Positions 26,061 through 38,400 of a DNA stretch of 64,000 nt are shown here, piece after piece. This DNA comes from Calliopsis andreniformis. Taxonomy: Eukaryota > Arthropoda > Insecta > Hymenoptera > Andrenidae. The notes beneath the pieces are model-generated. The model did not search any database, was not told the DNA's origin, and saw only the letters and a list, made by a program, of their open reading frames with translations. The stretch lies in contig NW_027480599.1 in NCBI RefSeq assembly GCF_051401765.1, forward strand, positions 310,001-374,000. The letters are read 5' to 3'. A program made the position numbers and the translations under genes. Each line of letters begins with the position of its first letter. Positions within the stretch are counted from its first letter, which is position 1.

Positions 26061-28320
26061 ACTATCCACAAACATCAATTCTCATCACTCAACCCTCAAC
26101 ACTCAGTCCTCAATCTTCAATCCTCAATCCTCAATCCTCAATCTTCAATCCTCAATACTCAATCATAAATCCTCAATCCTCAATTCTCAATATTCAACAC
26201 ACAACCCTCAGCCATCAATCCTCAATACTCAACCATCAATCCTCAATTCTCAATACTCAATAGAATATCCTGAATTCTCATGGTTCAATGCTCGATCCAC
26301 AAAATTCAATAATCAAACCTCAATCCTCAAACATCAATTCTCAACACTCAATCCTCAATACTTAGTCCTCTCTCTGCAATCCTCCATCCTCAATCCTCAA
26401 TCCTCAGTCCTCAATCCTCAATCCTCGATCCTCAATCTTCAATCCTCAATACTCAATCATCAATCCTCCATCCTCAATACTCAATCGTCAACCCTCAATC
26501 CTCAATCGCCAGGCTTGAATCCTCAATACTCAATCTTCAATCCTCAATCCTCAATCCTCAATCCTCAATCCTCAATCTTCAATCCTCAGTCCCAAATCCT
26601 CAATCTTCAATACTCACACCTCAATCCTCAATCTTCAATCCTCAATACTCAGTCTTCAATCCTCAATCCTCAATCCTCAATTCTCAATCCTCATTCTTCA
26701 ATCCTCAATACCCAATCATCAATCTTCAATCCTCAATCCTCAATCCTCAATTCTCAATCCTCAATTCTCAATCCTAAGACCTCAAACATCAATACTCAAC
26801 CCTCAGTCCTCGTCCTCAATCCACAAACCTCAATACTAAATCCTCAATCTTCAATTCTCAATCCTCAATCCTCAATCCTCAGTCCTCAGTCCTCAAACAT
26901 CAATACTCAACCCTCAGTCCTCGTCCTCAATCCACAACCCTCAATCCTCAATCCTCAATCTTCAATTCTCAATCCTCAATCCTCAATCCTCAATCCTCAA
27001 TCCTCAGTCCTCAGTCCTCAAACCTCAATCCTGAATCCTCAATCCGGAATCCTCAATCTTCAGCCTTCAGTCCTCATCAATCAGTTGTCAATCCTCAGTC
27101 CTCAATAGAATATCATCAATTCACAGTTTTCAATACTCAATACTCAATCTGCAATCTTCAAATATCTATCCACAAATATCAATTCTCATCATTCAACCCT
27201 CAACACTCAGTCTTCAATCCTGAATCCTCAATCCGCAATCCTCAATCCTCATTCTGCAATCCTCAATACCCAATCCTCAATCTTCAATCCTCAATCCTCA
27301 ATGTTCTATACGCAATACCCAATCCTCAATCTTCAATCCTCAATCCTCAATCCTCAATCCTCAATCCTCAATCCTCAATCTTCAATCCTCAATACTCAAT
27401 CTTCAATCCTCAATCCTCAATCCTCAATCCTCAACCCTCATTCTTCAATCCTCAACACCCAATCCTCAATCTTCAATCCTCAACCATCAATCCTCAATTC
27501 TCAATCCTCAATCCTCAGTCCTCAGTCCTCAAACCTCAATCCTCAACCCTCAGCCCTCATCCTCAGTCCTCAATCGACAATCCGCAATCCTCAATCTTCA
27601 ATCCTCAATACTCAATCTTCAATCTTCATTCCTGAGTCCTCAAATCTCAATTCTGAATCCTCAATCCTGCATCCTCAATCTTCAGCTCTCAGTCCTTAAC
27701 AATCAGTTGTCAATCCTCAACCCCCAATAGAATATCCTCATCTCACAGTTTTCAATACTCAATACTCAATCTGCAATCTTCAGATCTCTATCCACAAACA
27801 TCAATTCTCATCACTCAACCCTCAATACTCAGTACCCGATCCTCAATCCTCAATCCTCAATCTTCAATCCTCAATACTCAACCTTCAATCCTCAATCCTC
27901 AATCCTCAATCCTCAATCCTCAATCCTCATTATTCAATCCTCAATACCCAATCCTCAATCTTCAATCCTCAATCCTCAATCCTCAATTCTCAACCCTCAA
28001 TCCTCAGTCCTCAGTCCTCAAACCTCAATCCTCAAACCTCAGCCCTCATCCTCAATGCTCAATCCTCAATCCTCAAACCTCAATCTTCAATCCTCAATAC
28101 TCAATCTTCAATCTTCAATCCTCAGTCCTCAAACCTCAATTCTGAATCCTCAATCCTGCATCCTCAATCTTCAGCCCTCAGTCCTCAACAATCAGTTGTC
28201 AATCCTCAATCCCCAATAGAATATCCTCAACTCACAGTTTTCAATACTCAATACTCAATCTGCAATCTTCAAATCTCTATCCACAAACATCAATTCTCAT
28301 CACTCAACCCTGAACGATCA
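26060..28320. repeat. Gamma segment copy with right extension
   Basis: The stretch matches 39.4-41.67 kb at an offset of 13,351, rising to 13,358 by 27,301/40,659 (one heptamer). It contains the CAATCGCCAGGCTTGAATCC landmark, a doubled TCAAACATCAATACTCAACC block (about 26,782 and 26,899), and module 1 copies at 27,107, 27,729 and 28,218. The 27,107 copy is the subtype with ATATCTATCCACAAATATC. Related but shorter matches are at 7.2-8.0 and 14.3-15.1 kb. Confidence 0.82.
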
Positions 28321-29950
28321 GTCCTCAATGTTCAATCCTCAATTCTCAATTCTCAATCTTCAATCCTCAATACTGAATCATCAATCATCAATCCTCAATC
28401 CTCAATCCTCAATCCTCAATCCTCAATCTTCAATCCTCAATGCTCAATCCTCAATCCTCAATCCACAGTCCTCAATCCTCAATCCTCAATCCTCAAACCT
28501 CGATCCTCAATCCTCAATCATCAATATTCAATCTTCAGTCCTCAATCCTCAATTCTCAATCCTCAATACTCAATCTTCAATCCCCCATCCTCAATCCTCA
28601 ATCCTCAACCCTCAATCCTCAATCGCCAGGCTTGAATCCTCAATACTCAATCTTCTATCCTCAATCCTCAAGCCTCATTCCTCAATCCTCATTCTTCAAC
28701 ACTCAATACCCAATCCTCAATTTTCAATCCTCAATACTCAATACTCAACTCTCAATCCTCAATCCTCAGTCCTCAATCCTCAATTCTCGATCCTCAATCC
28801 TCAGTCCTCAGTCCTCAAACCTCAATCGTCAGTCCTCAAACCTCAGTTCTGAATCGTCAATCCTGAGTCCTCAACCTTCAGCACTCAGACCACAACAATC
28901 AGTAGTCAATCCTCAATCCTCAATAGAATATCCTCAATTCACAGTTTTGAAAACTCAATAGTCAATCTGCAATCTTCAAACCTCTATCCACAAACACCAA
29001 TTCTCATCACTCAACCCTCAACACTCAGTCCTCGATGTTCAATCCTCAATCCTCTATTCTCAATCTTCAATCCTCAATACTAAATCTTCAGTCCTCAACA
29101 CTCAATCCTCAATCCTCAATCCTCAATCCTCAATCTTCAACCCTCAGTCCCCAATCCTCAACCTTCTATCCTCAATACTCAATCCTCAATACTCAATCCT
29201 CAATCCTCAATCTTCAATCCTCAACACTCAATCTTCAATCCTCAATCCTGAATCCTCAATCCTCAACCATCAGTCCTCAATCATCAACCCTCAATCTTCT
29301 ATACTCAATCCTCAATCCTCAATCCTCAATCCTCAATACTCAACCATCAATCCTCAATTCTCAATACTCAATAGATTAGCCTGAATTCTCAGGATTCTAT
29401 ACTCAAACCTCAATCCTCAACCCTCAGCCCTCATTCTCAATCCTCGATCCACAATCCTCAATCTTCAATCCTCAATACTCAATCTTCAACCCTTATACCT
29501 CAATTCTCAATCCTCAATGCTCAATACTCAATCGTCAATCCTCAATCCTCAATCTTCAATCCACAATACTCAAACTGCAATCCTCAATCCTCAATCTTCA
29601 ATCCTCAATCCTCAATTCTCAATCCTCAATCATCAATCTTCAATCCTCAGGCCTCTAACAGCAATACTCGACCGTCAGGCTTCGTCCTCAATCCACAACC
29701 TTCAATGCTCAATCCTCAATCTTCAATCATCAATATTCAATCTTCAGTCCTCAATCCTCAATCCTCAATCCTCAATCCTCAGTCCTCAATCCTCAATGTT
29801 CAATGCGCAATACCTAATCCTCAGTCTTCAATCCTCAATCCTCAATCCTCAACCATCAATCCTCAATCATCAATCCTCAATCTTCAATACTCAATCCTCA
29901 ACGCTCAATCCTCAATCCTCAATACTCAACCATCAATCCTCAATTCTCAA
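28320..29950. repeat. Delta segment, long copy
   Basis: It matches 46.7-47.8 kb at an offset of 18,383, rising to 18,390 (28328/46711 and 29035/47425), and 62.7-63.8 kb. Beyond about 29,450 it switches to sequence of the 42.0-42.5 kb type with the GCAATACTCGACCGTCAGGC landmark. The module 1 copy at 28,925 has the GAAAACTCAATAG form. A module 2 copy at about 29,370 reads AGATTAGCC, the same variant as 47,761 and 63,736. Confidence 0.8.
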
Positions 29951-30900
29951 TACTCAATAGAATATCCTGTATTCTCAGGATTCTATAGTCAAACCTCAAT
30001 CCTCAACCCTCAGCCCTCATTCTCAATCCTCAATCCACAATCCTCAAACCTCAATCCTCAACCGTCAGTCCTCGTCCTCAATCCTCAACACTCAATCCTC
30101 AATCCTCCCATCTTCAATCATCAATACTCAATCTTCAATCCTCAATCCTCAATCCTCAGTCCTCAAACATCAATCCTGAATCCTCAATCCTGAATCCTCA
30201 ATCCTGAATCCTCAATCTTCAGCCCAGTGTCCTCAACAATCAGTTGTCAATCCTCAATCCTCAATAGAATATCCTCAATTCACAGTTTTCAATGCTCAAT
30301 ACTCAATCTGCAATCTTCAGATCTCTATCCACAAACATCAATTCTTATCACTCAACCCTGAATACTCAGTCCCTAATCCTCAATCCTCAATCCTCATTCG
30401 TCAACCTTCAATCCTCAATACTCAATCTTCAATCCTCAATCCTCAATCCTCAATCCTCAATCCTCAATCCTCAATCTTCAATCCTCAATACTCAATCTTC
30501 AATCCTCAATCCTCAATCCTCAATCCTCAATCCTCAATCCTCAATCCTCAATCCTCATTCGTCAACCTTCAATCCTCAATACTCAATCTTCAATCCTCAA
30601 TCCTCAATCCTCAATCCTCAATACTCAACCATCAATCCTCAATTCTCAATACTCAATAGAATATCCTGAATTCTCAGGATTCTATAGTCAAACCTCAATC
30701 CTCAACCCTCAGCCCTCATTCTCAATCCTCAATCCACAATCCTCAAACCTCAATCCTCAACCGTCAGTCCTCGTCCTCAATCCTCAACACTCAATCCTCA
30801 ATCCTCCCATCTTCAATCCTCAATCCTCAATCCTCAATCCTCAATCCTCAATCCTCAATACTCAATCATCAGCCCTCAATTCTCAATACTCAATAGAATA
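29950..30900. repeat. Module 2 plus module 1 block, partly doubled
   Basis: The block from module 2 (29,956) through module 1 (30,266, subtype with CAATGCTCAATACTC and CAATTCTTATCAC) matches 34.8-35.5, 42.5-43.0, 49.5-50.2, 50.25-51.0 and 57.26-57.75 kb. This copy has two additional heptamers of the TGAATCC/TCAATCC kind at about 30,190. A second module 2 copy (30,656) restarts the block but is cut off after about 160 bp and followed by a third, at about 30,896. Confidence 0.75.
30656..30685. repeat. Module 2 imperfect inverted repeat, exemplar
   Basis: Arms TCCTGA and TCAGGA flank a 4-base loop ATTC. Outer arms ATAGAA and TTCTAT also pair, with a 2-base TA bulge on the left. The same form occurs at 34,815-34,844, 42,496-42,525, 49,501-49,530 and 57,261-57,290. 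Variants with one or two changes lie near 5018, 6360 and 13,420 (AGCCTGA), 8823, 15,882, 20,217, 24,664, 29,370, 29,956, 38,773, 44,477, 47,761, 50,249 (CATGA), 54,200, 60,451 and 63,736. The sequence still splits into heptamers in register with the array. Whether the DNA or an RNA folds this way is not shown. Confidence 0.75.
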
Positions 30901-32400
30901 GCCTGAATTCTCAGGATTCTATACTCTAACCTCAATCCTCAACCCTCAGTCCTCAGTCCTCAAACCTCAATCCCGAATCCACAATCCTGAATCCTCAATC
31001 TTCAGCCCTCAGTCCTCAAAAATCACTTGTCAATCCTCAATCCTCAATAGAATATCTTCAATTCACAGTTTTCAATACTCAATCCCCATTCTTCAATCTT
31101 CAAATCTCAATCCACAAACATCAACTCTCATCACTCAACCCTCAACACTCAGTCCTCAATCTTCAATCCTCAATTCTCAATCCTCAATCTTCAATCCTCA
31201 ATACACAATCTTCAATACTCAATCCTCAATTCTCAATCCTCAATGCTCAATCCTCAATCGTCAATCCTCAATCCCCAATCCTCAATCTTCAATCCTCAAT
31301 CCTCAATCCTTAATACTCAATCCTCAATCTTAAATCCTCAATACTCAATCTGCAATCCTCAATCATCAATCCTCAATCCTCAATCCTCAACCCTAAATTA
31401 TCAATGTTCAATCCTCAATACCCAATCCTCAGTCTTCAATCCTCAATCCTCAATCCTCAATCCTCAATCCTCAATCCTCAGTCCTCAAACCTCCATCCTG
31501 AATCCTCAATCCTGAATCCTCAATCTTCAGCCCTGAGTCCTCAAAAATCAGTCGCCAATTCTCAATCCTCAATAGAATATCCTCAATTCACAGTCTTCAA
31601 CACTCAATACTCAATCTGCAATCTTCAGATCTCTATCCACAAACATCAATTCTCATCACTCAACCCTCAATACTCAGTACCCGATCCTCAACCTTCAATC
31701 CTCAATCCTCAATCCTCAATCCTCAATCTTAAAATTCAATCCTCAATATTCAATCTTCAATCCTCAATCCACAATCCTCAATCCTCAATCATCAACCCTC
31801 AGTCCCAAACCCTCAATCTTCAATGCTCAATCCTCGATCCCCTATCTTCAATCCTCAATCCACAATCCTCAATCCTCAATCCTCAATCCTCAATCTTCAA
31901 TCCTCAGTCCCAGATCCTCAATCTTCAATACTCACACCTCAATCCTTAATCTTCAATCCTCAATACTCAGTCTTCAATCCTCAATCCTCAATCCTCAATA
32001 CCCAGTCTTCAATCCTCAATCCTCAATCCTGAATCCTCAATCCTCAGTCCTCAATTCTCAATCCTCAATTCTCAATCCTAAGACCTCAAACATCAATACT
32101 CAACCCTCAGTCCGCGTCCTCAATCCACAAACCTCAATACTAAATCCTCAATCTTCAATTCTCAATCCTCAATCCTCAATCCTCAATCCTCAGTCCTCAA
32201 ACATCAATACTCAACCCTCAGTCCTCGTCCTCAATCCACAACCCTCAATCCTCAATCCTCAATCTTCAATTCTCAATCCTCAATCCTCAATCCTCAATCC
32301 TCAATCCTCAGTCCTCAGTCCTCAAACCTCAATCCTGAATCCTCAATCCGGAATCCTCAATATTCAGCCTTCAGTCCTCAACCCTCAATCCTCAATCCTC
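30900..32400. repeat. Epsilon segment, copy 3
   Basis: The partner of 20.5-22.0 kb (offset 10,260) and of 48.06-49.4 kb (31404/48691, offset 17,287). It starts within the segment, lacking the leading module 3 seen in the other copies, and is joined directly to a truncated module 2 block. Module 1 copies are at 31,049 and 31,574. The TCTTAAAATTC slip is at about 31,727. Confidence 0.8.
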
Positions 32401-33740
32401 CATCTTCAATCATCAATACTCAATCTTCAATCCTCAATCCTCAATCCTCAATCCTCAATCCTCAATCCTCAATATTCAACGCACAACCCTCAACCATCAA
32501 TCCTCAATACTCAACCATCAATCCTCAATTCTCAATACCCAAAAGAATATCCTGAATTCTCATGGTTCAATACTCAATCCACAATATTCAATAATCAAAT
32601 CTCAATCCTCAAACATCAATTCTCAACACGCAATCCTCAACACTCAGTCCTCTCTCTTCAATCCTCCATCCTCAATCCTCAATCTTCAAACCTCAATCCT
32701 CAATCCACAATCCTCAATCCTCAATCCACAATCTTCAATCCTCAGTCCCAAATCCTCAATCTTCAATACTCAATCCTCAATCCTCAATCTTCAATCCTCA
32801 ATCCTCAGTCCACAAACCTCAATTCTGAATCCTCAATCCTGAGTCCTCAATCTTCAGCCCTCAGTCCTCAACAATCAGTAGTCAATCCTCAATCCTCAGT
32901 AGAATATCCTCAATACACAGCTTTCAACACTCAATACAAGATCTGCAATCTTCAAACCACTATCCACAAACATCAATTCTCATCACTCAACCCTCAACAC
33001 TCAGTCCTCAAACATCAAACCTCAATCCTCAATTCTCAATCTGCAATCCTCAATACTGAACCTTCAATCCTCAATCCTCAATCCTCAATCCTCAATCCTC
33101 AATCCTCAATACTCAATCCTCAATCCTCAATCCTCAATCCTCAATCTTCAATCCTCAATACTCAATCTTCTATCCTCAATTCTATATCCTCAATCCTCAA
33201 TCATCAATCCTCAATCATCAATCCTCAATCTTCAATCCTCAATACTCAAACTGCAATCCTCAATCCTCAGTCCTCACTCCTCAATCCACATTCTTCAATC
33301 CTCAATACCGAATCCTCAATCTTCAATCCTCAATCCTCAATCCTCAATTCTCAATCCTCAATCCTCAATCCTCAATCCACAATCTTCAATCATTAATATT
33401 CAATCTTCAATCCTCAATCCTCAATCCTCAATCTTCAATCCTCAATCCTCAGTCCACAAACCTCAATTCTGAATCCTCAATCCTGAGTCCTCAATCTTCA
33501 GCCCTCAGTCCTCAACAATCAGTAGTCAATCCTCAATCCTCAGTAGAATATCCTCAATACACAGCTTTCAACACTCAATACTCGATCTGCAATCTTCAAA
33601 CCACTATCCACAAACATCAATTCTCATCACTCAACCCTCAACACTCAGTCCTCAAATTTCAAACCTCAATCCTCAATTCTCGATCTGCAATCCTCAATAC
33701 TGAACCTTCAATCCTCAATCCTCAATCCTCAATCCTCAAT
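32400..33740. repeat. Segment shared with 7.9-8.8 and 15.0-15.8 kb
   Basis: The ATTCAACGCACAACCCTC landmark, the CCCAAAAGAATATCC form of module 3 (about 32,540) and the CAGCTTTCA form of module 1 (32,901) occur in the order seen inside both alpha copies. The CAGCTTTCA module then occurs again at 33,545, giving a local duplication of about 644 bp (exactly 92 heptamers between the two AGAATATC sites). A CATTAATATTCAATC landmark at about 33,390 is shared with beta segments. Confidence 0.75.
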
Positions 33741-34795
33741 CTTCAATCATCAATATTCAATCTTCAGTCCTCAATCCTCAATTCTCAATCCTCAATACTC
33801 AATCTTCAATCCCCCATCCTCAGTCCTCAATCCTCAACCCTCAATCCTCAATCGCCAGGCTTGAATCCTCAATACTCAATCTTCTATCCTCAATCCTCAA
33901 GCCTCATTCCTCAATCCTCATTCTTCAACACTCAATACCCAATCCTCAATTTTCAATCCTCAATACTCAATCCTCAACTCTCAATCCTCAATCCTCAGTT
34001 TTCAATCCTCAATTCTCGATCCTCAATCCTCAGTCCTCAGTCCTCAAACCTCAATCCTCAACCCTCAGCCCTCATCCTCAATCCTCAATCGACACTCCGC
34101 AATCTTCAATCTTCAATCCTCAATACTCAATCTTCAATCCTCAATCCTCAATCCTCAATCCTCAATCCTCAATCCTCATTCTTCAATCCTCAATACCCAA
34201 TCCTCAATCTTCAATCCTCAATACTCAATCTTCAATCCTTAATCCTCAATTCTCAATCCTCAATGCTCAATACTCAATCGTCAATACTCAATCCCCAATC
34301 CTCAATCTTCAATCCTCAATCCTCAATCCTCAATCCTCAATCCTCAATCTTCAATCCTCAATACTCAATCTTCAATCCTCAATCCTCAATCCTCAATCCT
34401 CAATCCTCAATCCTCAATCTTCAATCCTCAATACTCAAACTGCTATCCTCAATCCTCAATCTTCAATCCTCAATCCTCAATTCTCAATCCTCAATCATCA
34501 ATCTTCAATCCTCAGACCTCAAACAGCAATACTCGACCGTCAGGCCTCGTCCTCAATCCACAACCTTCAATACTCAATCCTCAATCTTCAATCATCAATA
34601 TTCAATCTTCAGTCCTCAATCCTCAATCCTCAATCCTCAGTCCTCAATCCTCAATGTTCAATGCGCAATACCCAATCCTCAGTCTTCAATCCTCAATCCT
34701 CAATCCTCAACCATCAATCCTCAATCATCAATCCTCAATCTTCAATACTCAATCCTCAACGCTCAATCCTCAATCCTCAATACTCAACCATCAAT
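33740..34795. repeat. Delta fragment fused to 41.8-42.5 kb type sequence
   Basis: The first 350 bp match 25.6-25.9 kb (33861/25710, offset 8,151). From about 34,080, at GACACTCCGCAATC, the sequence matches 41.77-42.48 kb at an offset near 7,674. This is the left approach to the regular super-repeat domain. Confidence 0.75.
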
Positions 34796-35104
34796 CCTCA
34801 ATTCTCAATACTCAATAGAATATCCTGAATTCTCAGGATTCTATAGTCAAACCTCAATCCTCAACCCTCAGCCCTCATTCTCAATCCTCAATCCACAATC
34901 CTCAAACCTCAATCCTCAACCGTCAGTCCTCGTCCTCAATCCTCAACACTCAATCCTCAATCCTCCCATCTTCAATCATCAATACTCAATCTTCAATCCT
35001 CAATCCTCAATCCTCAGTCCTCAAACATCAATCCTGAATCCTCAATCCTGAATCCTCAATCTTCATCCCAGTGTCCACAACAATCAGTTGTCAATCCTCA
35101 ATCC

Positions 35105-35216
35105 TCAATAGAATATCCTCAATTCACAGTTTTCAATGCTCAATACTCAATCTGCAATCTTCAGATCTCTATCCACAAACATCAATTCTTATCACTCAAC
35201 CCTGAATACTCAGTCC
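35105..35216 (+). repeat. Module 1 (AGAATATC module), exemplar of about 60 copies
   Basis: Sixteen consecutive diverged heptamers in perfect register, from TCAATAG AATATCC through GCAATCT and TCTATCC ACAAACA to TCAGTCC. Subtypes, located by the AGAATA start: VFITQ type at 495, 9683, 10837, 16742, 17896, 22159, 35685, 36447, 51111, 51875, 58123; CAGGTTTCA type at 5739, 12799, 19392, 24121, 37957, 43658, 53385, 59633; CAGCTTTCA type at 4635, 8419, 15478, 32901, 33545; in-module TCAATAG type at 2093, 19867, 38432, 44133, 53859, 60108; GAAAACTC type at 26003, 28925, 47315, 63290; CCCCATTCT type at 2597, 6935, 13995, 20790, 25247, 31049, 39355, 44868, 48336, 54782, 60843; GCCAATC-prefix type at 3401, 21314, 31574; CAATGCTC or TTCGCAG type at 9118, 16177, 30266, 35110, 42791, 49796, 50545, 57556; CATCTCAC/CAACTCAC/CAACACAC type at 1489, 5375, 12435, 23757, 27729, 28218, 41087, 41576, 46601, 56515, 62576; ATATCTATCC type at 27107, 40458, 45972, 55886, 61947. 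Confidence 0.9.
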
Positions 35217-35342
35217 CTAATCCTCAATCCTCAATCCTCATTCGTCAACCTTCAATCCTCAATACTCAATCTTCAATCCTCAATCCTCAATCCTCAATCC
35301 TCAATCCTCAATCCTCAATCTTCAATCCTCAATACTCAATCT

Positions 35343-35405
35343 TCAATCCTCAATCCTCAATCCTCAATCCTCAATCCTCAATCCTCAATCCTCAATCCTC
35401 AATCC
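35343..35405 (+). repeat. Nine-unit run with an eight-unit partner
   Basis: Nine exact TCAATCC units end at TCATTCG. The partner run at 50,777-50,832 has eight units before the same TCATTCG, accounting for the 7-bp step in the super-repeat offset from 15,434 to 15,427. Confidence 0.9.
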
Positions 35406-38400
35406 TCATTCGTCAACCTTCAATCCTCAATACTCAATCTTCAATCCTCAATCCTCAATCCTCAATCCTCAATCCTCAATCCTCAATGCTCATTCTTCAA
35501 TCCTCAATCTTCAATGCTCAATCTTCAATCCTCAATCCTCAATCCTCAATCCTCAATCCTCAATCCTCAATCCTCAACCCTCAATCCTCAGTCCTCATAC
35601 CTGAATCCTGAATCCCCGATCCTGAATCCTCAATCTTCAGCCCTCAGTCCTCTACAATCAGTTGTCAATCCTCAATCCTCAATAGAATATCATCAATTCA
35701 CAGTTTTCATTACTCAATACTCAAACTGCAATCTTCAAATCTCTATCCACAAACATCAATTCTCATCACTCAACCCTCAACAGTCAGTCCCCAATCCTCA
35801 ATATTCAATCCTCAATCCTCAATCCTCAATCCACAATCCTCAACGTTCAATCCCCAATACTCAATCTTCAATGCTCATTCCTCAATCCTCAATCCTCAAT
35901 TCTCAATCCTCAATCGTCAATCTTCAATCCTCAATACTCAATCTTCAATCCTCAATCCTCAATCCTCGGTCATCAATCCTAAATCGTCAATCTCCAATCC
36001 TGAATACTCAATCTTCAATCCTCAATCCTCAATCCTCAATCCTCAATCCTCAATCCTCAATCCTCATACTTCAATCCTCAATACCCAATCCTCAATCTTC
36101 AATCCTCAATCCTCAATCCTCAATTCTCAATCCTCAATCCTCAATCCTCAATCCTCAATCCTCAATCCTCATTCGTCAACCTTCAATCCTCAATACTCAA
36201 TCTTCAATCCTCAATCCTCAATCCTCAATCCTCAATCCTCAATCCTCAATGCTCATTCTTCAATCCTCAATCTTCAATGCTCAATCTTCAATCCTCAATC
36301 CTCAATCCTCAATCCTCAATCCTCAATCCTCAATCCTCAATCCTCAATCCTCAGTCCTCATACCTCAATCCTGAATCCCCGATCCTGAATCCTCAATCTT
36401 CAGCCCTCAGTCCTCTACAATCAGTTGTCAATCCTCAATCCTCAATAGAATATCATCAATTCACAGTTTTCATTACTCAATACTCAAACTGCAATCTTCA
36501 AATCTCTATCCACAAACATCAATTCTCATCACTCAACCCTCAACAGTCAGTCCCCAATCCTCAATATTCAATCCTCAATCCTCAATCCTCAATCCACAAT
36601 CCTCAACGTTCAATCCCCAATACTCAATCTTCAATGCTCATTCCTCAATCCTCAATCCTCAATTCTCAATCCTCAATCGTCAATCTTCAATCCTCAATAC
36701 TCAATCTTCAATCCTCAATCCTCAATCCTCGGTCATCAATCCTAAATCGTCAATCTCCAATCCTGAATACTCAATCTTCAATCCTCAATCCTCAATCCTC
36801 AATCCTCAATCCTCAATCCTCAATCCTCATACTTCAATCCTCAATACCCAATCCTCAATCTTCAATCCTCAATCCTCAATCCTCAATTCTCAATCCTCAA
36901 TCCTCAGTCCTCAGTCCTCAAACCTCAATCCTCAACCCCCAGCCCTCATCCTCAATCCTCAATCATCAATCCTCAATCCTCAACCTTCAATCCTCAATCT
37001 TCAATCCTCAATCCTCAATCCTCAATACTCAATCTTCAATCCTTAATACTGAATCTTCAATCCTCAATTCTGAATCCTCAATCCTCAATCCTCAATCCTC
37101 AATCTTCAATCATTAATATTCAATCTTCAATCCTCAATCCTCAATCCTCAATCCTACACCATCAATCCTCAATGTTCAATCCTCAATACCCAATCCTCAG
37201 TCTTCAATCCTCAATCCTCAATCCTCAATCCTCAATCCTCAATACTCAGTCCTCAATCCTCAATCTTCAATCCTCAATACTCAATGTTCAATCCTCAATC
37301 CTCAATCCTCAATACTCAATCTTCAATCCTTAATACTGAATCTTCAATCCTCAATCCTCAATCCTCAATCCTCTATCCTCATTCTTCAATCCTCAACACC
37401 CAATCCTCAATCATCAATCCTCAATGTTCAATCCGCAATACCCAATCCTCAATCTTCAATCCTCAACCCTCAATCCTCAATCCTCAATCCTCAATCCTCC
37501 GTCTTCAATCCTCAATACTCAATCTTCAATCCTCAATCCTCAATCCTCAATCCTCAATACTCAATCCACATTCTTCAATCCTCAACACCCAATCCTCAAT
37601 CTTCAACCCTCAATCCTCAGTCCTCAATTCTCAATCCTCAATCCTCAATCCTCAGACCTCAAACATCAATACTCAACCCTCAGTCCTCGTCCTCAATTAA
37701 CAACCCTTAATCCTCGATCCTCAATCTTCAATCATCAATATTCAATCTTCAATCCTGAATAGTCAATTCTCAATACTCAATCCACATTCCTCAATGTTCA
37801 ATCCTCAACACCCAAACCTCAATCTTCAATCCTCAATCCTCAATCCTCAATCCTCAATCCTCAATCCTCAATCCTCAGTCCTCAAACCTCAATCCTGAAT
37901 CCTCAGTCTTCAGCCCTCAGTCCTCAACAATCAGTTGTCAATCCTCAAGCCTCAATAGAATATCCTCAATTCACAGGTTTCAATACTCAATACGCAACCT
38001 GAAGTCTTCAAATCTCTATCCACAAACATCAATTCTCATCACTCAACCCTCAACACTCAGACCCCAATCCTCAATCTTCAATCGTCAATCCTCAACCGTC
38101 AATCCTCATTCTTCAACACTCAATACCGAATCCTCAATTTTCAATCCTCAATACTCAATCCTCAACTCTCAATCCTCAATCCTCAGTCCTCAATCCTCAA
38201 TTCTCGATCCTCAATCCTCAGTCCTCAGTCCTCAAACCTCAATCCTCAACCCTCAGCCCTCATCCTCAATCCTCAATCGACACTCCGCAATCTTCAATCT
38301 TCAATCCTCAATACTCAATCTTCAATCCTCAATCCTCAGTCCTCAAACCTCAGTTCTGAATCCTCAATCCTGAGTCCTCAACCTTCAGCCCTCAGACCAC

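Noticed and set aside
30656..30685. Module 2 inverted repeat as a transcription terminator or transcription-factor site (heat-shock-like or STAT-like TTCTCAGGA)
   Set aside because: There is no adjacent gene, no T-tract and no exact match to either consensus. Kept only as a structural observation.
30650..30700. CENP-B box
   Set aside because: I looked for the TTCG...CGGG core in the modules and did not see it; CGGG is absent from the lines examined.
35161..35181. CTATCCACA in module 1 resembles a bacterial DnaA box (TTATCCACA)
   Set aside because: It is part of a heptamer-register module repeated about 60 times in a eukaryote-like satellite. There is no origin context or bacterial gene, and it differs from the consensus by one base.
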